Positions 1 to 8,300 of a stretch of DNA of 64,000 nucleotides are shown one piece after another; positions within the stretch are counted from its first letter, which is position 1; each line of letters begins with the position of its first letter. The position numbers were made by a program, and so were the translations under genes. Under the pieces are notes generated by a model, which was not told the DNA's origin, did no database searches, and saw nothing but the letters and a program-made list of their open reading frames with translations. The stretch spans positions 473,524-537,523 of the forward strand of contig NZ_AP027042.1 in assembly GCF_027924605.1 (NCBI RefSeq), in the 5' to 3' direction. The DNA is from Dyella sp. GSA-30 (GTDB taxonomy: Bacteria > Pseudomonadota > Gammaproteobacteria > Xanthomonadales > Rhodanobacteraceae).

Positions 1-1021
1 CTCCGGGGTACACTACAATAGGGTTCAGATTGGTGAAGCCGCCTCGGGGCGTAATTGTGCCACCGTTGTAAGTTACGTACTTTGCCTCAACAATTTGAAT
101 CGCAAGCACAGTGGGCTGGTCGATATCAACGCCGTTGAATTCGATAACCTCGGGGAAAGCAGCCACTCCGCTTCCCTGCTTGATCACGATTCCCTGGGCA
201 GGGTATACCCCAATGCATTGAGAAAATTTGCAGCCCTGACAGTCGTTCTCAATCACAATAAAACTCGCGCTCGCTGCCCCACCATCCGTTAGATCGCCAG
301 CAATGACTTGGCTGAAATAGCTAGTGATGCCCCGTCGCAGGTAGATCGCAGCAGGGTCCATGACAGTCGAAACACCGGTGCCGCTATTGGAAAAAAGCAA
401 GCTATTGACAGTTAAGTGATAGATGTAATCCGTATCCACGGAAGACCAGAAGCGGAACGTGCCCGCAGGATTACTGCTGTATCCGCGACTTACTACATCT
501 AGAATCTGATGGTGTTGTCCCCGATCTATAGTCATGCTCTGCGTACAGCCAGCAAACAGAACTCGCTCCACGCAAGTCATCTCGCAAAGCGTAAAGTGCA
601 TCCCAATCACATTGGATTTAGATGTTTGAATGCCAAGGTCACACACTGTGATGTTGGCATACGCAAATGAACTTTGGATGCAAGAGAAGACCGTGATACC
701 GCTGACACCAACAACAATCGTTGCAGAGCCTCGCCCCGATCCTCGAACCGTTACACCAACCGGTATCGTGAATCCCGCGCTGACCAAATATTCCCCATCA
801 GGGAAAAATACACATATCGGGTAAGCCTGCCCCGACGCATATGTGAAAGCCGCCGTGATGGCCGCGGTATCGTCGGCGGTGCCATTTCCAACAGCTCCAA
901 ACTGCTTAACGCTTATGTACGTCGATGTCGATTGTGTTTGAGCATTGGCTTTGGTAGATGTAATAGCTAATGTGCCGCCAACGACGAGCGGGAGCGCTCC
1001 AACAAATTCTCGTCTTTTCAT
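1..1021 (-). CDS. Pectate-lyase-like secreted beta-helix protein (3' end outside window)
   Basis: An uninterrupted reading frame runs from ATG at 1021 to the left edge (340 codons visible); the C-terminus lies outside. The N-terminus (KRREFVG followed by a hydrophobic stretch and an ANA-type cleavage site near residue 28) looks like a Tat signal. The segment QFGAVGNGTADDTAA at about residues 40-54 is the hallmark start of the pectate_lyase_3/GH28-like right-handed beta-helix family, and the following sequence is rich in short repeating strand-like segments with Val, Ile, Gly and Asn. Members act on polysaccharides or serve as phage/tail-like depolymerases; the substrate cannot be told here. 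It faces away from the LacI gene, so co-regulation with the sugar operon is not implied. Confidence 0.75.
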   Translation of the reverse strand, partial: MKRREFVGALPLVVGGTLAITSTKANAQTQSTSTYISVKQFGAVGNGTADDTAAITAAFTYASGQAYPICVFFPDGEYLVSAGFTIPVGVTVRGSGRGSATIVVGVSGITVFSCIQSSFAYANITVCDLGIQTSKSNVIGMHFTLCEMTCVERVLFAGCTQSMTIDRGQHHQILDVVSRGYSSNPAGTFRFWSSVDTDYIYHLTVNSLLFSNSGTGVSTVMDPAAIYLRRGITSYFSQVIAGDLTDGGAASASFIVIENDCQGCKFSQCIGVYPAQGIVIKQGSGVAAFPEVIEFNGVDIDQPTVLAIQIVEAKYVTYNGGTITPRGGFTNLNPIVVYPG

Positions 1022-1231
1022 GATGCCTTCCTCACTGTCAGACGCAACCCATGATTCATATTGGAAGCGCCAATGTTTGCGCGCCTTCAACTCGTACCGC
1101 TAGGCACGAAGCACATTTGTATCAATCTTGACTGCGTTCAACCGGCGCCCGACGCACAGATCGAACTCATTAACGACGATTCAAAGGCCGTCACCTCAAT
1201 GAATCCGCTCCATGGTTACGCTGCTTCGTCA

Positions 1232-2308
1232 TCAGCGCCCACCCGCTCGCGGCGCAGTCGACCCCCGTACCACCAAATCAGCCGACAACACCCGCTTCCG
1301 CGGCGGCACCTCCGGATCGTTCAGCAGCTCGATCAACATGGTCATCGCCTCCCGCCCCAGCGCATTCTTCGGCTGAGCGACAGTGGTCAACGGTGGCGAG
1401 GTATAGCGCGCAAAGCGAATGTCATCGAAGCCAACTACCGAGACATCCTCAGGCACACGCAGCCCGTGTGAGATCAACGCACGCATCGCACCGATCGCCA
1501 TCTCGTCGTTGGAACAGAACACCGCACTGAACGACTGCCCCTGCGATAGGAACAGGTCAATGGCGCGCTCGCCCGCTTCGATCGAAAAGTCACCGACGGC
1601 AGTCAGTGCTGGGTTCGCGGGAATCTTCGCCCGCTGCAGAGCAAGCTGGTAACCCTGCTCCCGATCCACGCAGATCGGGCTCGACGATGGCCCGGCAATG
1701 AAGGCGATATCCCGATGCCCCAGCGTCACGAGATAGTCGACCGCAGCCCCCGCCGCGGCAACGTTGTCGATATAAACGCTGGAGATCTTTTTGTCCTTGA
1801 CGTACTCGCACGCATTGACCACTGGCAGTCGCCCATCAATGGGGATAGCTGGGACGCGGTGGGACATGGTGATGATGCCGTCAGCTTGGCGGGCGGCGAC
1901 CATGTCGGCGTAGGCTTGCTCGCGCACCAGGCTGCTCTGCGTTTCGCCCAATAGCACCGAATAGCCGTTCTCGTGCGCCACCTGCTCGATGCCGCGGATG
2001 ACCTCCGAGAAGAACGGGTTGGCGATGTCGGGTAGCAAGGCGATGATCAGGCGCGTGCGCGCGGTGCGCAGGTTGCGCGCCAGTGCGTTGGGCGTGTAAC
2101 CCAGGCGCTTGACGACTTCGTGGATGCGCTGGCGGGTCTCCTCGCTGACGATCTCGGGGCGCTGCAAGGCGCGTGAGACGGTTGCAACCGAAACTTTGGC
2201 AATGGCGGCAATTTCCTTGACCGTCCGGACACGCGCAGGCTGCGGCGCAGCATTCTTGTCCGCGCCCTTCGCACCTTGCCGTTTACGCTTGGATCCGTCC
2301 GTACTCAC
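1232..2308 (-). CDS. LacI-family transcriptional repressor
   Basis: 358 aa with GTG start at 2308, preceded by AGGAG. After a basic 28-residue N-terminal tail comes the LacI helix-turn-helix (VKEIAAIAKVSVATVSRAL, about residues 30-48), the hinge helix (NALARNLRTART, about 75-86) and a periplasmic-binding-protein-like effector domain (to about 345). The protein should bind a sugar-like effector and repress a neighbouring operon. It is divergent from the eight-gene sugar operon starting at 2651, and the 342-bp spacer carries two LacI-type palindromes (2416-2429 and 2563-2576), so local and autogenous control is likely. Family assignment is firm; the effector is unknown, possibly a glucoside or its 3-keto derivative. 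Confidence 0.93.
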   Translation of the reverse strand: MSTDGSKRKRQGAKGADKNAAPQPARVRTVKEIAAIAKVSVATVSRALQRPEIVSEETRQRIHEVVKRLGYTPNALARNLRTARTRLIIALLPDIANPFFSEVIRGIEQVAHENGYSVLLGETQSSLVREQAYADMVAARQADGIITMSHRVPAIPIDGRLPVVNACEYVKDKKISSVYIDNVAAAGAAVDYLVTLGHRDIAFIAGPSSSPICVDREQGYQLALQRAKIPANPALTAVGDFSIEAGERAIDLFLSQGQSFSAVFCSNDEMAIGAMRALISHGLRVPEDVSVVGFDDIRFARYTSPPLTTVAQPKNALGREAMTMLIELLNDPEVPPRKRVLSADLVVRGSTAPRAGGR

Positions 2309-2415
2309 GCGCTCCTATCCCCTTTGTCGCCATTGTGCCTGGGACGATACCAGCCGGTAGCGTCCGAGAACGAGATGTCCTGGCGGTCACCTCGACCGAT
2401 ATTTGTGCAATGCAA

Positions 2416-2429
2416 TGTAATGGATTACA
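2416..2429. promoter_or_regulatory. Candidate LacI-family operator O1
   Basis: TGTAATGGATTACA: perfect inverted half-sites TGTAAT/ATTACA around two bases; one further base pair on each side also matches. This shape is typical of LacI-family operators. It lies nearer to the LacI gene (start 2308). Confidence 0.65.
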
Positions 2430-2562
2430 TGAAATCGTTGCGCCTGCCTTTGCGCATCTGTTACATACACTGCCACATTTCAAGCGCTCTACGACGAAAT
2501 CGCCTGTGGCGCTGAAGCAAAATCCAAACCTGTGAAGCAGCGAACACCAGTGTTTATGCGGA

Positions 2563-2576
2563 TGTAATCGAATACA
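2563..2576. promoter_or_regulatory. Candidate LacI-family operator O2
   Basis: TGTAATCGAATACA: second copy of the O1 motif with the CG centre typical of LacI-family sites and one mismatch in the right half. It lies 75 bp upstream of the operon's first ATG. Centre-to-centre distance to O1 is 147 bp. Confidence 0.62.
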
Positions 2577-2650
2577 TTTTTGCGACAGCGGTAGCTCGGA
2601 GGGGAAATGGCAGGCCAGTCCATAACGACCAGCGCCAGGGTGGGGACCCG

Positions 2651-3847
2651 ATGAAGAAGCTCGGCATGGGGCTCGTCGGCCCTGGCTTTATTGCCGCGCA
2701 TCACCTCGATGCCGTGCGTCGCCTGGGCGACGTCGAGATCGTCGGTATCGCTGGCTCCAGCCTCGAATCCGCAAAAAAACGCGCGCGCGAACTCAACGCC
2801 GGGCGCGGCTACGCGAGTTACCAGGAACTGCTGGCCGACCCCACCGTGCAGGTGGTTCACAACACCACGCCCAACCACTTGCACCGTGAGGTTTCCCTGG
2901 CGGCACTACGTGCTGGCAAGCATGTCATCTCCGACAAGCCGCTTGCCAGCAGCACGGGCGAAGCGCGTGAACTGTACGAAGCCGCGCGCCAATCGGGTGT
3001 CGCGCACGTGGTCACCTTTAACTATCGCGGCTACCCGCTGGTGCAGCAGGCGCGCGCGATGATCGCCAAGGGCAAGGTCGGCCCGGCGGTGTTCGTGCAT
3101 GGCTGTTATTTGCAGGATTGGTTGACCGACGAGCGCGCGTATTCGTGGCGTCTGGATCCCAAGCTGGGCGGCGCCAGTTCCGCGCTTGGCGATATCGGCT
3201 CGCACTGGTGCGATCTGGCCGAGCACGTGACCGGCGCGCGCATTACGGCCGTGCTGGCCGATCTGCATACGGCGGTGCCGGTTCGCGATGTCCCAGCCGC
3301 TTCGCCCAAGGCTTTTGCCGGCGCGGCCAAGTCGGCGCCACGGCGCAAGATCAAGATCACCAGCGAAGATGTGGCCAACGTGCTGCTGCGTTTCGACAAC
3401 GGCGCGCGCGGTTGCGTCACCGTGGGTCAGGTGCTGCCCGGTCACAAGAACGACCTGCGCCTGGAAGTGAATGGGCGTCTGGCCTCGCTGGCGTGGCGAC
3501 AGGAGCAGCCCAACGAACTGTGGATCGGCCACCACGCGCAGGCCAATACGGTGCTGACACGGGATCCCGCGCTGCTCGATCCCGCTGCGCGCGGCTATGC
3601 GCATCTGCCCGCGGGTCATCCGGAAGCCTGGGCGGATGCGTTCCGCAATCTGCTGGCCGATGCCTATGCGTGGATTCGGCGCGGCGGCACACCTGAAACC
3701 AAGCCGGTCGCGCTACCCACGTTCGCCGACGGCTATCGCAACAGCCTGCTGGTCGAGGCGATGCTCAAGAGCCATGCCGCTGGCGGTGTATGGCAGCACG
3801 TCGAAGACCTTCTCGAAACACCACGCACCAAGAGGAAACGCGGATGA
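2651..3847 (+). CDS. Gfo/Idh/MocA-family sugar dehydrogenase
   Basis: 398 aa. The N-terminal Rossmann domain (GLVGPGFIAAHH, residues 8-19), the DKP motif at the NAD-binding edge (variant of EKP) and GDIGSHWCD in the C-terminal domain define the Gfo/Idh/MocA family. There is no signal peptide, so it is cytoplasmic. Members oxidise or reduce hydroxyl/keto groups of sugars with NAD(P); E. coli YcjS of this family acts on 3-keto-glucosides. First gene of the operon; its TGA overlaps the next ATG in ATGA, so the carrier is translationally coupled. A role in re-reducing an imported 3-keto sugar fits the context but is inference. Confidence 0.88.
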   Translation: MKKLGMGLVGPGFIAAHHLDAVRRLGDVEIVGIAGSSLESAKKRARELNAGRGYASYQELLADPTVQVVHNTTPNHLHREVSLAALRAGKHVISDKPLASSTGEARELYEAARQSGVAHVVTFNYRGYPLVQQARAMIAKGKVGPAVFVHGCYLQDWLTDERAYSWRLDPKLGGASSALGDIGSHWCDLAEHVTGARITAVLADLHTAVPVRDVPAASPKAFAGAAKSAPRRKIKITSEDVANVLLRFDNGARGCVTVGQVLPGHKNDLRLEVNGRLASLAWRQEQPNELWIGHHAQANTVLTRDPALLDPAARGYAHLPAGHPEAWADAFRNLLADAYAWIRRGGTPETKPVALPTFADGYRNSLLVEAMLKSHAAGGVWQHVEDLLETPRTKRKRG

Positions 3848-5061
3848 AATGGCGCCTTAGATTGATGATGCTGTTCGAGTTCGCGATCTGGGGCGCGTGG
3901 TACGTCACGGTCGGCACCTGGCTAGGCCAGACGCTGCATTTCAATGGCAAGGAAATCGGCGCGGTCGCGGGCACTACCGCGATCGGCGCGATGATCTCGC
4001 CGCTGTTTGTCGGGCTGCTGGCCGACCGGCTGTTCGATACGCGCCGCGTGCTCGCGATATTGCACATCATCGGCGCCGTGCTGCTGGTGGTCGCCGCGCA
4101 ACAGAGTTCGTTCGCAACCGTTTACGGTGCCCTGCTGGCCTATAGCCTCTGCTACATGCCGACGCTGGCACTGACCACCTCGCTCGCCATGCGGCATATC
4201 AAGGATCCGCAGGAAGAGTTCGGCGCGATTCGCGTGTTCGGCACCATCGGCTGGATCATCATGGGGCTGATCGTCGGTGCCTGGGGCGTGGAAGCGACCG
4301 CATCGCCCTTGCTCCTGGCCGCCGGGCTGTCGGTGCTGATGACAGTCTATTGCCTCACCCTGCCCGCTACGCCGCCGCTCGCACGCAATACGCGCTTCGA
4401 ACTGCGTCATGCACTGCCGCTGGAATCCCTGCACCTGCTGCGCGACCGCTCGATGGCGGTGTTTGCGCTCGCCTCGTTCCTGATCTGTATCCCGCTCCAG
4501 TTCTACTACGCCTTCACCAACCTGTTCCTCAACGAAATCGGTGTGGTCAACGCCGCCGGCAAGATGACCGGTGGGCAGATGTCGGAGCTGTTCTGCATGC
4601 TGCTCATCCCCTGGTTCTTCCGCCGCCTGGGCGTGAAGTACATGCTCGCCGTCGGCATGCTGGCCTGGGTGGTGCGCTATACGATGTTTGCCTACGGTGC
4701 TCCCGGCAGTCTGATGTGGATGCTGTGGCTGGGCATCATCCTGCACGGCATCTGCTTCGACTTCTTCTTTGTGGTCGGCCAGATCTATATCGATCGCGAG
4801 GCACCTTCCGCCTTGCGCGCGGCAACGCAGGGGCTGATCACTTTTCTGACCTACGGTCTGGGCATGTTCGTCGGCTCGTGGCTGTCCGGCGTGGTGGTCG
4901 ATACCTATGCGCGCACCAACGCGCAGGGTGCTGCGACACATGATTGGCACGCGATCTGGTTGATTGGTGGCGCTTGCGCGGCCTTCGTTCTGGTCTTGTT
5001 CGTGCTGCTATTTAAAGATCGCAAGGCGACGGCGGGGACCCCTGTCACCAGCGCCACGTGA
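3844..5061 (+). CDS. MFS sugar/nucleoside carrier, NupG-like (nucleoside:H+ symporter family)
   Basis: 405 aa integral membrane protein with about 12 hydrophobic segments. The start MKWRLRLMMLFEFAIWGAWY and the GAIRVFGTIGWI segment are typical of the Nuc_H_symport family that includes E. coli NupG and XapB. ATG at 3844 overlaps the upstream stop and has AGAGGA before it; a longer in-frame extension upstream lacks support. In an operon of sugar dehydrogenases and isomerases the cargo is more likely a sugar, perhaps an oxidised monosaccharide, than a nucleoside. The cargo is inferred from context only. Confidence 0.85.
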   Translation: MKWRLRLMMLFEFAIWGAWYVTVGTWLGQTLHFNGKEIGAVAGTTAIGAMISPLFVGLLADRLFDTRRVLAILHIIGAVLLVVAAQQSSFATVYGALLAYSLCYMPTLALTTSLAMRHIKDPQEEFGAIRVFGTIGWIIMGLIVGAWGVEATASPLLLAAGLSVLMTVYCLTLPATPPLARNTRFELRHALPLESLHLLRDRSMAVFALASFLICIPLQFYYAFTNLFLNEIGVVNAAGKMTGGQMSELFCMLLIPWFFRRLGVKYMLAVGMLAWVVRYTMFAYGAPGSLMWMLWLGIILHGICFDFFFVVGQIYIDREAPSALRAATQGLITFLTYGLGMFVGSWLSGVVVDTYARTNAQGAATHDWHAIWLIGGACAAFVLVLFVLLFKDRKATAGTPVTSAT

Positions 5062-5098
5062 TTCGACACTCCACCTGCCCCTCAGGGAGAAACCGTTA

Positions 5099-5986
5099 AT
5101 GATGACTCGCAGGCAGTTCCTGGCCCGTTCCGCGCTTTGTGGCACGGCGGCGTGGCTTACCCTTGGCACGCCGGGAAAGATCCTCGCCGCCAGCGCCAAG
5201 GGCAAGACGCTCGGCATCCAGCTCTATATGGTGCTGAAGGCTTACCAGGACGACCCCAACGGCACGCTCAAGACGCTCAAGTCGATCGGCTACACCGAGA
5301 TCGAAGCCATCATCACCAGCACGGCCAAGACGCTGCGCGATCAGTTGAACGAAGCCGGCCTGCGCTGCCCCAGCATGCATTTCGACAGCCTGGGTTTCGA
5401 CGCCGGCGTCGAAGCCGCGCACGTGCTCGGCACGCAGTACATCGTCAGCAGCATGCTGCCGTCGATCATGCAGAAAGAACTGGCCGCGCAGGGCAAGAGC
5501 GCGCCGGAGCCGACCTACTCGCTCGACGAGGCCAAGCGCACCGCGGAGTACGCCAACCGCCTGGGTGAAAAAGCCAAGCAGGCGGGTCTGCAATACGCGT
5601 ATCACAACCACCATCTCGAATTTACCGACGTGGGCGGTGGGCAGACGTTCTACGACGTGCTGCTCAAGGAAACCGATCACAAGCTCGTGCAGTTCGAGCT
5701 CGACTGCGGTTGGGTGCACGCGGGCGGCAAGAACCCTGCCGATTACTTCAAGGCAAATCCTGGCCGCATCCCGCTGATGCACGCCAAGGATTTCCTGCCC
5801 GGCGGCGCCAAGGATTATCCGGGCGCGGAACTCGGCCGCGGCACGCTCGATTACAAACCGATCATGGCGGCGGCGGATACCTCTGGACTGAAGCATTGCT
5901 TCGTCGAGCAGGAAGGCCCCTTTAGCCGCATGAGCCAGCTCGACGCCGCGCGCGTCGATTACGCCTACCTGCGCCCGCTGCGCTGA
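5099..5986 (+). CDS. Tat-exported sugar isomerase/epimerase-like TIM barrel
   Basis: 295 aa from ATG at 5099, with AGGGAGA upstream; the second in-frame ATG (5102) is an alternative. The N-terminus MTRRQFLARSALCGTAAW is a twin-arginine signal with cleavage near residue 35. The mature part is an AP-endonuclease-2/xylose-isomerase-like TIM barrel with metal-ligand-type residues (NHHLEF, ELDCGWVHAGG, MHAKDF). Such enzymes epimerise or isomerise sugars, and some cleave 3-oxo-glycosides. Export of an isomerase to the periplasm is unusual unless its substrate is made there, which fits the GMC dehydrogenase encoded next. Confidence 0.85.
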   Translation: MMTRRQFLARSALCGTAAWLTLGTPGKILAASAKGKTLGIQLYMVLKAYQDDPNGTLKTLKSIGYTEIEAIITSTAKTLRDQLNEAGLRCPSMHFDSLGFDAGVEAAHVLGTQYIVSSMLPSIMQKELAAQGKSAPEPTYSLDEAKRTAEYANRLGEKAKQAGLQYAYHNHHLEFTDVGGGQTFYDVLLKETDHKLVQFELDCGWVHAGGKNPADYFKANPGRIPLMHAKDFLPGGAKDYPGAELGRGTLDYKPIMAAADTSGLKHCFVEQEGPFSRMSQLDAARVDYAYLRPLR

Positions 5987-6005
5987 ACTGTCTTAAGGGA
6001 ATCGC

Positions 6006-7697
6006 ATGGAAAAGAACACATACGACGCCATCGTTGTCGGCACTGGCGTCAGTGGCGGCTGGGCCGCCAAGGAACTGACCGAGAAAGGGCTCAAGACCCT
6101 GGTGCTCGACCGTGGCCCCATGGTCAAGCATGGCGACTACCCCACCGCGATGAAGGCGCCGTGGGAGCTGCCGTACGCCGACGAGCCGACGCAGGAAGAC
6201 ATCGCGCGTCATCCCAAGCACACGCGCCCGTCGTTCTACGGTATTACGCAGTCCACCAAGCACTGGTTCGTCGACGACATCGACAACCCGTATGAAGAAA
6301 CCCAGCCGTTCGACTGGTTCCGCGGCTATCACGTCGGTGGACGCTCGCTGATGTGGGGCCGGCAAAGCTATCGCTTCAGTGAGATGGACTTCGAGGCGAA
6401 CGGCAAGGAAGGGGTCGGCGTGGACTGGCCCATCCGCTATAGCGACCTTGCTCCCTGGTACGACTACGTCGAGCATTTCATCGGCGTCAGCGGGTCGACC
6501 GAACATCTTGCGCAACTGCCGGACGGCCAGTTCCTCAAGCCCATGGAACTCAACTGCGTCGAGAAGGATTTCAAAGGCAAGCTGGACGACAAGTTCAAGC
6601 GCAAGCTCATCATCGGCCGCACCGCCAATCTCTCCGAGCCGCTCAAGCACGACAAGAGTCCGCAGCGTGGGCAATGCGAATATCGCAACCTGTGCATGCG
6701 CGGCTGTCCTTTCGGCGGCTATTTCAGCAGCAACTCGTCAACGCTTCCTTCCGCGGAGAGAACCGGCAACATGACGATCGTGACCAACGCGATTGTCTAC
6801 GAAGTGATCTACGACAACGCCAAGGGCAAGGCGACCGGCGTGCGCGTGCTGGATGCGGAGACCGGTCATCAGACGGAATACTTCGCCCGCGTGATCTTTC
6901 TCAACGCGTCCACCTTCGGCACCACGCATATCCTGCTCAACTCGGTGTCGAGCCGCTTCCCGAACGGCTTCGGCAACGACAGCGGCGAAGTGGGCCACAA
7001 CATCATGGACCATATTTTCGGCAACGGCGCGCGGGCGCTGGTCGAAGGCCATGAAGACCGCTACTACTCCGGGCGCCGGCCCAACGGTTTCTATATTCCA
7101 CGCTACCGCAACGTCGGCGGTGACAAGCGCAACTACCTGCGCGGCTTCGGCTACCAGGGCGGTGCGAGCCGCAGCGACTGGACGCGGCTGGTCAACACGC
7201 CGGCGATCGGCGACGAACTCAAACATGCTGCCGAGAAGCCGGGCCCCTGGTGGGTATCGATGATGGGCTTTGGCGAAATGCTGCCCAATCACAAGAACAT
7301 GGTGACCCTCGACCACAGCAAGAAGGACAAGTACGGCTTGCCCGTGCTCAACTTCGATGCGATACACAGGGAGAACGAGACCCTGATGACCAAGGAGATG
7401 CTCAGCGACGCCGTGGAGATGTTTACCGCTGCCGGCTATCGCGATGTGAGCACCTTCTCGATGCAGGCCAATGTCGGCGCCGGCATCCATGAAATGGGTA
7501 CCGCACGCATGGGCCGCGACCCGAAGACCTCGGTGCTCAACGCGTGGAACCAGATGCACGCCTGCAAGAACGTCTTCATTACCGACGGCTCGGCCATGGC
7601 CTCATCCGCCTGCCAGAACCCCTCCCTGACTTACATGGCGCTGACCGCACGCGCGGCCAGCCACGCCGTGGAAGAACTCAAGCGCGGCAATATCTAA
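6006..7697 (+). CDS. GMC-family FAD oxidoreductase, probable glucoside 3-dehydrogenase catalytic subunit
   Basis: 563 aa. FAD-binding GTGVSGG at residues 12-18; C-terminal GMC signature with catalytic H495 (IHEMGTARMG) and N538 (QNPSLTYMAL). Cysteines 224, 230 and 234 (C-x5-C-x3-C) form a cluster like that holding a 3Fe-4S centre in FAD glucose and glucoside dehydrogenases. No signal peptide is present; the downstream Tat-tagged small subunit probably carries it out as a hitchhiker, as known for gluconate-2-dehydrogenase/GDH-type complexes. Expected role: oxidise a sugar (C3-OH of glucosides in the best-matched enzymes) and pass electrons to the respiratory chain. RBS AAGGGA lies before the ATG. 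Confidence 0.88.
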   Translation: MEKNTYDAIVVGTGVSGGWAAKELTEKGLKTLVLDRGPMVKHGDYPTAMKAPWELPYADEPTQEDIARHPKHTRPSFYGITQSTKHWFVDDIDNPYEETQPFDWFRGYHVGGRSLMWGRQSYRFSEMDFEANGKEGVGVDWPIRYSDLAPWYDYVEHFIGVSGSTEHLAQLPDGQFLKPMELNCVEKDFKGKLDDKFKRKLIIGRTANLSEPLKHDKSPQRGQCEYRNLCMRGCPFGGYFSSNSSTLPSAERTGNMTIVTNAIVYEVIYDNAKGKATGVRVLDAETGHQTEYFARVIFLNASTFGTTHILLNSVSSRFPNGFGNDSGEVGHNIMDHIFGNGARALVEGHEDRYYSGRRPNGFYIPRYRNVGGDKRNYLRGFGYQGGASRSDWTRLVNTPAIGDELKHAAEKPGPWWVSMMGFGEMLPNHKNMVTLDHSKKDKYGLPVLNFDAIHRENETLMTKEMLSDAVEMFTAAGYRDVSTFSMQANVGAGIHEMGTARMGRDPKTSVLNAWNQMHACKNVFITDGSAMASSACQNPSLTYMALTARAASHAVEELKRGNI

Positions 7698-7709
7698 AGG
7701 AGACGCGCC

Positions 7710-8300
7710 ATGAACCGTCGTGAATGGTTGAAAAGCATGTCCATGCTAGCCGTCGGCGCCTTTGCCGCGCCGTCGCTGCTGGCCGTGTTCGATGCGCACG
7801 CCGCATCGCAGAAACCGGGGGCAGCGCCTCGATTCTTCAGCCCGCCCCAAGGCAGCGTGATCGGCGGAGTGGCCGATATCATCATCCCGCGTACCGATAC
7901 GCCGGGTGCGATCGATGCGGGCGTGCCGCTGTTTATCGATCAGATGTTCCATGACGTCTATACCAAGGCCGATCAGCAGCGTTATCTCACCGCGCTGGCT
8001 GCGTTCGACCAGGCGGGCGGCAAGCCGTTCATGCAGCTCGACGAGGCGAAGCGCAAGGCGCTGGTGACCAAGCTTCATAACGAAGCAATAAGCCATTCGA
8101 ACCACACCACGTTGGCACCCGCTGCCGACTTCGTGCTGATGACCAAGAAGCTGACCATGCTGGGCTTCTTCATGTCCGAACCCGGCTGCACGCAGGTGCT
8201 GCAGTACGTCGCCGTGCCCGGTGGCTACAAGGCAGATATACCGCTGTCCGAAGCCGGCAACGGCAAGGCCTGGGCGGTTGAAACGGAATTGAAGATATGA
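7710..8300 (+). CDS. Gluconate 2-dehydrogenase subunit 3 family protein (GMC small subunit)
   Basis: 196 aa with a twin-arginine signal (MNRREWLKSM then a hydrophobic stretch, cleavage about residue 30). The mature domain contains the subunit-3 signature GVADIIIPRTDTPGAIDAGV at about residues 52-71. This family is the small, Tat-exported partner of GMC dehydrogenases and is needed for export and maturation of the catalytic subunit. It starts 12 bp after the GMC gene with AGGAGA as RBS and overlaps the next gene in ATGA, so one complex is made from one transcript. No cytochrome c subunit is encoded beside it. Confidence 0.88.
   Translation: MNRREWLKSMSMLAVGAFAAPSLLAVFDAHAASQKPGAAPRFFSPPQGSVIGGVADIIIPRTDTPGAIDAGVPLFIDQMFHDVYTKADQQRYLTALAAFDQAGGKPFMQLDEAKRKALVTKLHNEAISHSNHTTLAPAADFVLMTKKLTMLGFFMSEPGCTQVLQYVAVPGGYKADIPLSEAGNGKAWAVETELKI

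Larger units (their letters stand above)
2309..2650. other. Divergent regulatory region of LacI gene and sugar operon
   Basis: The 342-bp spacer between the divergent LacI gene and the Gfo/Idh/MocA gene holds no convincing gene. It contains two related inverted repeats of the form TGTAAT-N2-ATTACA, described separately, and is less GC-rich around them, as expected of a promoter region. Confidence 0.7.

Noticed and set aside
3922-4950. 342-codon open frame on the minus strand
   Set aside because: Shadow of the MFS carrier gene; rich in His/Gln/Arg without conserved motifs.
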